Source of the DNA: Moringa oleifera
Taxonomy: Eukaryota; Streptophyta; Magnoliopsida; Brassicales; Moringaceae
Reading direction: 5' to 3'
Assembly (NCBI GenBank): GCA_021397835.1
Contig: JAJFZO010000609.1
Coordinates: 10,790,001 to 10,854,000 of the forward strand
DNA length: 64,000 nucleotides
This document shows, in pieces, positions 53,501-64,000 of the stretch. The notes beneath the pieces are model-generated. The model did not search any database. It was not told where the DNA came from and saw nothing but the letters and a program-made list of their open reading frames with translations. The position numbers were made by a program, and so were the translations under genes. Every line of letters begins with the position of its first letter. Within the stretch, counting starts at the first letter, position 1.

Positions 53501-55404
53501 ATTTTTTAAATACTAAATTTTGATTTATAATTCAAATAAATATAAATGTTTTGGTAAACTTTTGCCTTTATTCATTTGAATTAATGTACAATCATCATGA
53601 TAGGTATTTTATTATTGTCTATATATAATGTTAATTATTAAAAATTTAATTTTAATGGTTATTAATTTGACTAAATCATATAAGATTTAAAAACAAAAAA
53701 TAATTTTGATCTAATTAAATTCTCTTTTTCCTTTCTCAAAAGTTCTTCTTGCATTTATACTGTACTGTGCTAAATAATACTGTTGGGTGGCTGTTGGCCA
53801 ACACAAGCGGACGTATGATGCATATTAATGATTTTTAAAAAGCATAATCAACTCCGGCATGCAACTTGCCCGGCATTTTGAATGGAATAAATTATTATTA
53901 TTATTTTGAGTCCGTAACATTTTCGATTATAAAAGAGCCACAATCCACTGTTTGTTTGTATGTTAAGACAAGAATCATTACCGAAGCATATTCTGCCACG
54001 TGGAGAAAATCCGTAGAAAGAACTAAGGAATATGCGATAATTCTTGTTATAAAATACTTTATATGCCCGTTCGATTAGGATCTGATAATGTGACCAAACA
54101 GGGTGGCGCGTCACTTTGAAATTGCTGGTGGGCCCAAGATGCCATTGTGAAAGAGCGAAACATCAAGTCATTAAAATTTGAATTTGCATGTCCTGACATG
54201 ACCTGTCATGGCGTGTAAGTTTGTCTTTGGAAGCGTGTGCTTTTGGTTCACCTAGTTGAGGACACGTGGCTATTTTGGAGAGCATGGTATTATTTTTTAA
54301 GTTTTTTTTTATAAAAATAAAAAATAAAAATTTATAATATATAATAATTTAATGAATTTAACTATTTATTTTTTTATTAATATCATAAATTATCATTTTT
54401 ATAATGTTTTTATTAAAATCTCAACATAAAAAACCGAATAAACAAAAAACATTTCATCGGAAAAACTAAGGTGAGAGTAAGAACCCTTAAAGTTATTTAC
54501 AATTTTTTTAAAAAAATACTAGATTACATAATAAATAATAAGATTTAAAAGTTAAAATAAAATTAATTCAATAATTTGATAGTTTAATATTTTTTATAGT
54601 TATGGCATCTTAGGTAATATTGAAGAATTGTGCTTGGGTTAAATAATTTTAAATTTAAACTCTTTATTTTTCATATTTATTTTTAACGTATATGTTTTTT
54701 AATATATTTAATAATTGACAAAATTTTCATATTCAAGAGTCAAATGATCTCAAATCCGGCATAAGTAAAACGCTGGGGAGAAGATTGGCACTGGGAAAGA
54801 ATTAAGGAAAAACGCAGGGAAAGAAATGATATTTAGAGAAGTACAAGGGCAGCTGCAGTAAGTACTTTGTATATTGACTTGCCGATAATGTCTGTTCGTA
54901 GTTGGTTTGAAACTTTGATAGGAAAAGGCAGCGGCAATTCACAGAGAAATTGGCGACATTAACGCAACTCGGACAACCTCCCAAGGCCTTATTCTTCTTG
55001 TAAGATATTGACATCTCTCTCATCTTTCTTTTCTCTTTGTTGGGTTTTTATTTCTCCGTCTCTTTGGAATTTTTTAAGAACTTTTTTGGTGAATCAAATT
55101 TGAATTTCAGATGCAGGGAGGGAAGGGGGACTATGTTCTGGATCGGATGATTTAGGGTTTTTCGTTTGGAGATTTTTGGTTTCAAGGCAAGGCTCCTTTC
55201 AGCAATTTAAATTTGGGTTTGTGTCCATTTTCTGGTTGGTATATGCATTGTGGAAGAAATGAAGAGGTGGCTGATGCTGTAAATATGAATTCTTGGAGAT
55301 TTTAATTTTCTACTTGATTTTCATTCGAGGGGTTTTGCCAGTTCGTTTCAAACTGATAATAGATTTTTTTACGGGTGTTTGGTTTCTAGTTGAAATAAAA
55401 GACA
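50562..55404. other. divergent intergenic region GPCAT / PMIR1
   Basis: Nearest GPCAT is a moderately GC-balanced block (about 51060-51480) that may be its distal promoter. From about 51500 to 54760 the DNA is very AT-rich, with an (AT)n run at 53385-53402 and two CACGTG cores (53998-54003, 54263-54268). The PMIR1 leader starts at about 54770 and contains TAGGGTTT at 55153-55160. It may include a leader intron. No gene is supported in between. Confidence 0.5.
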
Positions 55405-58400
55405 ATGTTGTCTAAAGCTGAAGCTGGGAAGAAGATTGGCGAAGATTCTGGTAATAGGAGGTTGTTGAATGAAATTGAAGCTATAAGCAAAGCTCTATAC
55501 TTGGACAAAAACCCTTCAAGGCGTTCCATTCCTGCACCGAGTTCTCAATCAAAATCAACTGGTCAAGCCCACTTAACTTCACCCAAATCCAAGCCTAATA
55601 AGTCTGGAAGCGAGGATCCATCACGCAAAGACAAGAAGTCTATTTGGAATTGGCCATTGAGAGCTTTTTCACAAATCCGAAACCGCAGGTTTAATTGTTG
55701 TTTTTCTCTCCAAGTCCATTCAATTGAAGGATTGCCTTTGAGTTTCAATGATGGTAGTCTTTGTGTGCACTGGAAGAGGCGGGATGGTTCCCTGGTAACT
55801 CGACCTGCAAAGGTTTTTGATGGAACAGCTGAATTTGAGGATAAGTTGACATATACTTGCTCAGTTTACGGGAGTAGGAGTGGACCTCACCATTCAGCCA
55901 AGTACGAGGCAAAGCATTTCTTGCTGTATGCCTCTGTGGTTGGAGTACCAGAACTTGATTTGGGAAAGCATCGGGTTGACCTCACAAGGTTGCTTCCTCT
56001 CACACTGGAGGAGTTGCAGGAGGAGAAGAGTAGTGGGAAGTGGACAACAAGTTTTAAGTTATCAGGAAAGGCAAAAGGTGCTACCATGAATGTCAGTTTT
56101 GGATATTTTGTGATTGGTGATAATCCCATTCCACCTGGAAATAAGCAGAATACTGCAGGGGTTTTGGATAGAAGACAGAATAACCTATCTGTGGTGAAAT
56201 CAGTCAACAGATTTGGTCAAGTTGATAGCAAAAGGACACTACGAGGTGTTGAAAGTCTTCCTGCTATTGTTAAGCAGAGGTCTCGTGCCTCATCTCAGTC
56301 AGTGGAGGACATAAAAGATCTCCATGAAGTTTTGCCAATATCACAGTCGGACTTGGCCAGTTCAGTGAATCTGCTGTACCAGAAATTTGATGAAGACAAG
56401 ATGGATCCATCAGTTGATGAAAGGCCTGAACTTGGCGTGTCCACTGAACATCTTGAGCCTGTGAAACCAAATTCCTCTCCTGATTCTGGTAAAGAAGCCA
56501 CTGAAACTGAATGTGACAGTACCAAATTTGTAATTGAACAGAGTATGGAGTCGCCTTCAGAAGAACAGGTGAAATTGGAAGAATTTGTGATGAAAGCTAC
56601 GGATTTTTCTATGGTTGGAAGTCCCAAAGTTGTTGAAGTTGACTCTGATGTACAAGTAGCTTCTGAAGAAGGTATTAAAGTTCATCATCAGGATGAGGAA
56701 AGCGATGATGATGGGGATCATATGGTGCATGATGGCGATTCCAAAGAGGATGACCGATGCTCAAAGGAATTACTGATGAAAGAACTGGAATCAGCTTTAA
56801 AGAGTGTGGCAAATTTGGAGACAGCGGATTCAGACTCTCCTGAAGACCAAGAAGATTATATAGAACTTAAGACAAGTTATAAAGTAAATCAGAAAGGGAG
56901 GTCACTTAGCTTGGATGATGTTACCGAATCTGTAGCAAGTGAGTTCTTAAACATGCTGGGGATTGAGCACAGCCCATTTGGTCTGAGTTCCGAGAGTGAG
57001 CCTGAGTCCCCTAGAGAGCGGTTGTTAAGACAGTTTGAGAAGGAAACCCTTGGCAGTGGTTATTCTTTATTTGATTTTGATATGGATGACTCGCACGAGG
57101 TAGAACATGAATACAATACTTCTGCAGCTCCTGAGTTGGGGACCTTGCATGAGGATTTTGATCTATCATCTGTTATTCAGGCTGCAGAGGAGGAGCACCA
57201 GATGGCAACTCAAGCGCTGAGGAACAAAACGAGGGCCAAATTGTTGGAAGACTTGGAGAACGAAGCTTTAATGCGTGAGTGGGGCTTGAATGAGAAGGCT
57301 TTTCAGTATTCTCCACCTCACAGTTCTACCAGCTTTGGGCCTGTTGGTTTGCCTCCTGAAGAACCACTTGACTTACCTCCTCTTGGTGAAGGGTTGGGTC
57401 CATTTCTTCAGACAAACAATGGAGGGTTTTTGCGATCTATGAATCCCTCACTTTTCAGTAATTCAAAAAGTGGTGGCAACTTGGTTATGCAGGTCTCCAA
57501 TCCAGTTGTGGTACCTGCAGAAATGGGTTCTGGTATTATGGAGATACTGCAGCGCTTAGCCTCAGCTGGAATTGAAAAACTTTCTATGCAGGCAAATAAA
57601 TTGATGCCTTTGGATGATATAACTGGGAAGACGATACAGCAAGTAGCATGGGAAGCTGCACCCACCTTAGAGGGACCTGAGAGGTTTGTGAGTCTATTTC
57701 GAGCATGCTCTCTAGACTAGAAGAACTGTTTGTTTCTTTGGTTAAAAGTTCTTTGAGGAGTGATATTTAGTGAATTATATTTGTATTATTTCTTCTTTGA
57801 TGCAGGCAGTGTATGATGCAGCATGAATCTCATGTTGGACAAGATACATCTGGTGTGGAGAAGAGAGCTAAGGGCCGATCATCTGGTTCCAGGTCTAGAA
57901 AAGTCAGTGCATCCTCTGGCCATGAGATGAGCTCTGAATATGTCTCCCTAGAAGATCTTGCTCCTTTGGCTATGGATAAAATTGAAGCACTTTCAATGGA
58001 GGGATTGAGAATTCAATCTGGCATGTCAGATGAGGATGCCCCTTCAAATATAAGCGCGCAATCTCTAGGGGAAATTTCAGCCCTTCAGGGCAAGGGAGTT
58101 AATATCAGTGGGTCCATTGCTTTGGAAGGAGCTGCTGGGTTGCAATTGTTAGACATAAAGGACAGTGGTGATGATGTTGATGGATTAATGGGTCTGTCAC
58201 TAACTCTTGATGAATGGATGAAGTTGGACTCTGGTGAAATTGACGATGAAGATCAAATTAGTGAGCGCACTTCTAGAATCCTTGCTGCCCATCATGCTAG
58301 CTCCTTGGAGTTGATTCGCAGAGGGTCCAAGGGAGAGAAAAGGAGGGGCAAAGGACCTGGTAAAAGGTGTGGTTTGTTGGGGAATAATTTCACAGTAGCA

Positions 58401-58964
58401 CTTATGGTGCAACTTCGTGATCCCTTACGGAACTATGAAACTGTCGGTGCACCAATGCTTGCTCTTATTCAGGTAGAGAGAGTTTTTGTTCCACCAAAGC
58501 CAAAAATATACAGCACGGTTTCAGAGTTAAGGAAGAACAGTGAAGAAGATAATGAGGCTGAGTCAATGGTGAAAGAGGAAGTAAAAGATGAGATGAAAGA
58601 AGAAAAAACTTCTGAGGAGGGAGGTATTCCTCAGTTCAAAATCACGGAAGTGCATGTTGCTGGTTTGAAGTCCGAGCCAAGCAGGAAAAAGCTTTGGGGT
58701 ACTGCAACCCAGCAACAGTCTGGTTCCCGTTGGTTACTCGCTAATGGAATGGGGAAGAGCAATAAGCATCCACTTATGAAGTCAAAGACTGCATCTAAAT
58801 CTTCAACTCCTTCAACAACAAAAGTGCAGCCTGGTGATACTCTGTGGAGCATTTCATCTCGTATCCATGGTACTGGTGCTAAATGGAAGGAACTGGCGGC
58901 ACTTAATCCGCATATACGAAATCCCAATGTTATTTTGCCGAATGAAACAATTAGGTTGCGATGA
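55405..58964 (+). CDS. PMIR1: PLASTID MOVEMENT IMPAIRED1-related 1 protein
   Basis: Large plant-specific protein of the PMI1 family, which acts with actin in positioning plastids and nuclei. Two exons, 55405-57683 and 57806-58964, join in frame (PER then QCMMQ) to 1145 aa. Without splicing the first exon would stop at 57720. The N-terminus carries LLNEIEAISKALYLDK, the family's opening block. Residues about 95-240 form an NT-C2 (EEIG1/EHBP1) domain, from RNRRFNCCFSLQVHSIEGLP to FGYFVIGD. A long acidic, Ser-rich region follows, then the conserved SVASEFLNMLGIEHSPFG and the block ending ALMREWGLNEKAF. The C-terminal 47 residues (1099-1145; VQPGDTLWSISSRI...LNPHIRNPNVILP) fit a LysM motif, which favours PMIR1 over PMI1. 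No signal peptide or membrane segment is seen. Confidence 0.92.
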
Positions 58965-60357
58965 GTTTGGGATGCAACATTGTCTGCTTGAAAGAGTTCC
59001 ATTCTTCCATGGAAGTTGTTTATGCTTCATCATAATATCGTGGTGGCAGGTGAACGCAGCGAGATTTAAGTACTCTTTCCGCAACGGTCTTAATGGAATG
59101 GACACTGTACGCATGGCAGTCCTTAGAGTTAAAAAAAGGTTGATGGGGTTTAAGCTTTTTTGAAGTTTTCTCTTGTATAGAATATAGCAAGGCAACATTT
59201 CCCATGCAATATAAGTTAAAACACAAATGGTTTTGCTATATCCTCATTTCTAGTTTGTCAATTTGTTGGTTTCTATTTTTGCTTCAATGTCATGGGCATA
59301 TGCATTGTTATTGATGCCTCTGAAGGGATGCTAGTCTGCTTAACGAGTCCTTCTGCAATTCTCACTAGCTGTTTTTGGTTTTTAGCTTCAGAAAATTAGA
59401 AAACGGGTTTGCTAGCTGTATATAGCTAGATTTTGGGGAATGTTTTCTGCGGTAAAAATGAAGGAAATTTCTGTAGCCATGATCTTCCTGGGTTTCATGT
59501 TCCTGTGGTGAAAATGAAGGAGAAAAACAAACACCAGTGTTTTTCTCTCCTTTCTTTTGCTTCTTTTCTCCCTTTTTTACATATTTAGACTGGTTAAGAA
59601 GAATAGCAGGCAATGTTATTGACAAGTTTTTCAATAACCGAAGTTTCTTTTGTCAAGTTATTATTGCTTTTGGCAATGGTTTAAATACGATCCTCTACAT
59701 GGAAGCATGGAATGGACAGTCCGGACATTTTGCTCATCTGCCAATCTTCCACTTCCTCGTTACCTGCCGCAGGGGACTATTTCTTTTTGGGTGTGGAATT
59801 GACATTGCTCCATAAAGCTTGGTAAACAGAATGATATTGGGAACCAAGTAACTGCCATTCTCATCATGTTTGAGCCAAGTTCTGTCTACTGATCCTTATT
59901 GCCTTTTCATTCATCCCGTTGTTTGCATCCTTTGCAGTGGCCCTGCCTTCTTCTGAATGTGGAGCTCCGTATTGTTGTCATACCAAGCCGTATAATTCCA
60001 AAACCTGGTTCACAGATGCTGCTATTACATGAAAGGTACTTGCTGACATTTAGCATGACTCCTTGTAGTTGGGCTGCGGAGTTACCCATTCCAAGCTCAT
60101 CTTGACATTTGATAGTTTGGCTCTAACCAGGTTTGGACAGTATCTTAATATTGCATGCACCGCTAAGGTCTGATGACATACAAGCTGCACAATGCCAACT
60201 GAAATATGCAAGAATAATACAGATCCCATAAACGTATAGCATGTTATTTGACACAAGTAGCAACATAACCTATAGGAGGACATTATTTATTAGGGCTACA
60301 AGTTTTTGGATCCAACTAACAAGTGGACTGCAACTAGTGCTTCATCTCATAATGCAT
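58965..60357. other. convergent 3' intergenic region PMIR1 / ankyrin gene
   Basis: Holds the 3' untranslated regions of two converging genes. A short duplicated stretch at about 59439-59467 and 59497-59523 shares a ggt(a/g)aaaatgaagga core. No further gene is recognised. Confidence 0.45.
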
Positions 60358-62080
60358 TCAGACATTGCCCTGATACTCACTCTGAGTCTCATTTGCATGT
60401 CTTGGATGTTGCTTCTTCTGTAGCTTCCTCACTTTCTGAACAGACCAAATGATGAATCGTATACACTGTATCAAGATGACAAGGCCAATTAGGCACCCCC
60501 AGACTAGCAGTGTAATCTTGGCCATCGTGCAAATAGAACTTCCATGAGATACTGGTGTAATGGAAGTCATCGAACAGAGGTAAGTGATTGCCATGGATGT
60601 TAATGTCATCCACATGGCCACCCTTAGGATCCACATAAGAATTTTTTGCTTTAGAGGCAACCCGCTGACAAGCAAAAAGAGTATGCTTAGTGAAGAAACA
60701 AAAGATAGAGTGTTAAGTATCCAAAAATTCCGGTAAAATCCAAAATGCCGGGTGGCTATTACTGACTCCCCAGCGAGGAACTTGTATTGGTCATCTTCAT
60801 TAGAGTCATGATCCCAAACACCACTGGGAGGGCTAAGCCCTGCTTGGTAGGCCATGGCTGCAATTACACTTGCAGCGACCATAAGACTCTCATGTTTCTT
60901 GGTCCACGAATCATCATCATCTGTTTTCACGTCATTATCTCTTTTCACATGGCTCTTTGATCGAATTGAAGTGATATGTTTGATGCGGGCTACTGATTCA
61001 GGTAAATTTTTAGCTCTTAGAGCTCCAACATTTTGAAGGAATTCACGGATTTCCATGCCTTTTAAATCCCTTGGTAAATATTCTATGATATCTAAGGCCG
61101 TGAAACCATTTTCATTTACTGCATTTACTTCCATTCCAGTTCTACTGAGCAGAAACTTTATTGTCTGCATGATAAAGAATCATGTTAAATTTGTTCAATT
61201 TTCTTTTGTGAAGGTAACAATGTACAGTAGCTAAATATTGATTATGCACTAAACTCAAGCTGGCTGTGTTTCATCTTCCATCAGAACTACTTACTGGTTA
61301 GTCAGCTCCTTTTACATTCCCTTGTTTCTTACTTTTCTTGAAAAGATGAAAAGTGATTGGTTTACTATAACTAAACTAGATTCAAGAACTGTGGCTGTCT
61401 CAAGAATATGTGATGTAGACTAACTCACGAGAATGAAATGGCCAACATTAGCTGGAAATTGAGAAGAAATTAATTAAGAACCAAACAGTTACCTGAATCT
61501 GCTTCAGAGAAGTGGCTATATGCAAAATAGTGTTGCCATTGTCTTTATCATTTAAAACATCATCATCCTTTCTGAAATCCACTAACAATTTGACAACTTC
61601 AAACCTGTTATGTTTCACAGCCAAGTGCAAGACGGACTCAACTCCCTCCAGTGTGTACCAAGCAACTTCTGGTTTGGCACGAACCAACTCTTCTATAACA
61701 TGGATATGACCTTTGATTACAGCCAGATGAAGAGGGGTTCTGCCATCCACATCACGGATGAGACATGCATCCGAGTTCACTTGTAGCAACACTTTCACCA
61801 TTTCAACATAGCCGCTGGCTGAGGCCAAGTGAAGAGGTGAAAACCCGTGAGAGTCCAACTCTTTAGTGAGGTCTGGTTTATGAACTAGTAGTGCTTTTGC
61901 AAAATCTAAGTGATCAAGCATGGCAGCTATGTGCAGCGGAGTTTCAGCGAAGCAAGTGGTGCAGACTCGGGCTAAAGTGAGCTTATCTTCTTCAAGGAAC
62001 TTGTTTAAGGACTCAACAGTGCCACCAAGTGATGCTTCATAGAGCCTTTGCTCTCTTAGAATTCTTTCTTTTCCCTCCAT
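60358..62080 (-). CDS. ankyrin repeat protein with PGG membrane domain (BDA1/ITN1-like)
   Basis: Plasma-membrane ankyrin-TM protein of the family that includes BDA1, ITN1 and ACD6; members act in immunity or salt response. This paralogue's job cannot be told from sequence. Exons (minus): 61493-62080 and 60358-61164, joined in frame (KQIQ then TIKF) to 464 aa. Exon 1 has at least four ankyrin units, marked by ETPLHIAA, FSPLHLASASGY, RTPLHLAVIKGH and NTILHIATS; another follows the junction (GFTALDII). The PGG domain starts near residue 284 (WTKKHESLMVAASVIAAMAY) with PPSG in place of the PGG triplet, followed by three further hydrophobic segments and a basic tail. There is a related broken copy downstream of the right flank in the same orientation. 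Confidence 0.9.
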
Positions 62081-63659
62081 TGTGTCTTGGGTGAAGTCTT
62101 CCTCTCAATTCCCTAGTTTTGTGATCACCTGTGGCCACAATTTCTGCTTCTTCTGTCATTATTTGTTCTTACTGTACTTTTGCTATTTCCTGCATTATTG
62201 GTACTTACTGTCAGGTAGGACTGATGTGTCTTACATCTTGAAATTAAATAGGAGGGAGGTCAAGAATTAGAGTCTAGGAAAAAAATAAAATCCAGCCATT
62301 CTCCTTGTCAATACGAGGCTTAATTGCTAACAAAAGTTCGGTGGGTGTTATTGTCTGAACACATGGTAGGCATAGTATCCACATGGTCTCCTAATATTAC
62401 AGGAAGTTGAGGAAGCATTTTAGGAAAGATGAAAAAAATAAATCAAAATTAAAGAGGAGATGAATGAAAGGGGTGGTGATGCAATTTGTCATAATCTGTC
62501 ATGTGAAGTTGTCTACAAAAAAAAACCAAAACTAAAGAGATGAATGAAAGGACAGGTGGTGCAATTTGTCATAATCTGTCACATGAAGTTGTCTACAAGG
62601 TACCTCATTAGAAAAACTGTAGAAAGGCATTGGGATCATTTCACCCAAAAGGGTAAAGTTTTAGGACGACTTCATTTTTAACTTGTAAAGTTAACACATT
62701 ATGAGAAAATCATTTTTTTTTCTGAGAACTAGTTGTTAGCATAATAATATAGCATAAATTAACTCTTTATGAACTCTCTTTTTTTTTTTTTTGTTCATAT
62801 CTTGTCAATATGGGATCTTAGTCACACATTTATTCCTTTGACAGATTGATTCCACTGCCCCTCTTGTTTCAAGATGAAGAAAGAAACGATCAATCTATGA
62901 AACTAGGATTACACTGCGTGGTTCAGGCAAGATGCTTTCCTCCACTTCTTGAAGTCTTTTATGAATGATCAATTTACAAAGAGATAGCCAGAGTACAGGA
63001 TACTGCTGGCAACTGTTTCATGCAACTATGGACATAAAATCCTAACTCTTATGCAGAATTATTCACCACTAACAAGGCTTCAATTCTCAGTTACTGTTAA
63101 GCACCAATGCTCTGTTCCTCTCTCTTAATTTCTTGAATTTTCCTTTTTTTTTTTTTCCTGGATACTTTTTCACACCTCTGCTGCTCTGTTTCTCTAGGTA
63201 ATATATACATTTTTCGGTCACCAAACAGTTGCTGATGTGGACGCTCATTAGCCAGGTGTCAGCTTCCTATTTGTTGGTGAAAGTAGTTGCCTCCACGTCA
63301 GCTACCTTCTATTTCTATTTGCTTTGTCTTACAATGCTTCTTTTTGATATGTCCCAATTAGAACTAATAGTTGAGTAGTTCTGGCTTTCCGTTTTTAAAA
63401 TTGCAAGAACGGTGATGGCTTTGGGGTTATTTCTGTGACTTTTGATGTTCATTAATTTTTGAGTCATTTCCCCATTTTCTTTTGGGTTAGCAATGACAAT
63501 CAAGTGCTTATCGAGTGACTGGTTAGGGTTCGGCTCGAATATAATCTCCATTAATGGAAATTCAGAGGTGCAAAGAGGCCGGTGCTTCTTTGCTTTTCTT
63601 TCTCCATTTGAGTCTGTATTTCCTTTCACTTGAATCAAATGGCAGAACATCAGCTGGTA
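62081..63659. other. upstream region of the ankyrin gene
   Basis: Promoter and spacer between the intact ankyrin gene and its broken copy. It contains an 80-base two-copy tandem repeat and T-runs near 62780 and 63143. A 111-codon minus-strand frame at 63315-63650 has no domain I recognise and is not called. Confidence 0.5.
62441..62599 (+). repeat. two-copy tandem repeat of about 80 bases
   Basis: Copies at about 62441-62520 and 62522-62599 share gagatgaatgaaagg, gcaatttgtcataatctgtc and tgaagttgtctacaa almost perfectly. The copies are close enough for the duplication to be fairly recent. Confidence 0.9.
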
Positions 63660-64000
63660 CTGAAAAAGAAATTATTTAATAATCATACAGTTACCTAAAT
63701 CTGTTTCAGAGATGTGGCTACATGCAAAATGGTGTTGCCATTGTCTTTGGCATCTAAAACATCATCATCCTTCATGACAGCCTCTTAACAGTTTGACAGC
63801 TTCGAACCTGTTATGTTTGACAGCCAAGTGCAGAAAGGTCTCACCTCCCTCCATGCGTACCCAACCACTTCTGGTTTGGCTCGAACCAACTCTTCTATAA
63901 CATGGATTTGACCTTTCATTACAACCAGATGAAGAGGGGTTCTGCCATCCTCTTCACGGGAAAAATGAGACAGGCATCGGAGTTCTCTTGTAGCAACACC
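63660..64000 (-). pseudogene. broken tandem copy of the ankyrin/PGG gene, cut by the right edge
   Basis: Matches the 3' part of exon 1 (61493-61790) of the neighbouring ankyrin gene and runs past the splice donor into the intron. Against the intact copy it has a five-base insertion at about 63958-63963, a one-base deletion near 63850 and a one-base insertion near 63785, so the frame is lost three times. The last exon codon is also changed from CAG to TAG (63695-63697). The rest of the copy lies beyond the window. The disablements make a functional product unlikely, although an assembly error cannot be excluded. Confidence 0.85.

Noticed and set aside
57684..57720. Stop codon ending the 771-codon frame of PMIR1
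   Set aside because: It lies just inside a normal GT-AG intron; splicing 57683 to 57806 restores the frame and adds the conserved C-terminus, so the gene is not truncated.
63315..63650. 111-codon minus-strand frame near the right edge
   Set aside because: No recognisable domain and no match to the ankyrin or PGG regions next to it; left as unassigned spacer.

Overview
The window is nuclear genomic DNA of a flowering plant, almost certainly a eudicot. Eleven protein-coding genes can be read, most of them interrupted by short GT-AG introns with AT-rich interiors. Gene-poor stretches are extremely AT-rich. All products are plant families (MKK2-type MAPKK, VIP3, plastid threonine synthase, class XI myosin, PMI1-related protein, DUF761 protein, BDA1/ITN1-type ankyrin protein). 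I rebuilt exons by hand from splice sites, reading frame and family resemblance. For the multi-exon genes the joined exons keep an open frame through every junction and the protein lengths fall close to the family lengths I remember. The species cannot be named from the sequence alone.

Layout, left to right: MKK2-type MAPKK (minus, C-terminal part beyond the left edge); CFIS1, small subunit of mRNA cleavage factor I (minus); a short ribosomal L18ae-like membrane protein (plus); a LYAR-type nucleolar zinc-finger protein (minus); an intronless proline-rich DUF761 protein (plus); VIP3/SKI8 WD40 protein (plus); plastid threonine synthase (minus); a 39-exon class XI myosin closest to XI-K (plus); glycerophosphocholine acyltransferase (minus); PMIR1 (plus); an ankyrin/PGG membrane protein (minus); and a frameshifted copy of that ankyrin gene running off the right edge. 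Long gaps at about 2.3-4.2, 15.8-19.9 and 51.5-54.8 kb are AT-rich, with no gene I can support.

The genes are separate transcription units and not a pathway cluster. From memory, however, MKK2, CFIS1, VIP3 and threonine synthase are four consecutive Arabidopsis genes (At4g29810 to At4g29840), and XI-K and PMIR1 lie close together on Arabidopsis chromosome 5 (At5g20490, At5g20610). The window therefore looks like an ancestral gene order, with genes here that are missing from the Arabidopsis interval. A second theme is repeated, diverged, local tandem duplication of 30-105 bp units inside introns and flanks (MKK2, VIP3, myosin, upstream of the ankyrin gene). I found no CRISPR array, no rRNA or tRNA that I can support, no intact transposon with coding capacity, and no clearly new multi-gene system. 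The items most worth a second look are the LysM-like C-terminus of the PMIR1 protein, the myosin start codon abutting its first intron, the repeat-built VIP3 intron and the decaying tandem ankyrin copy.
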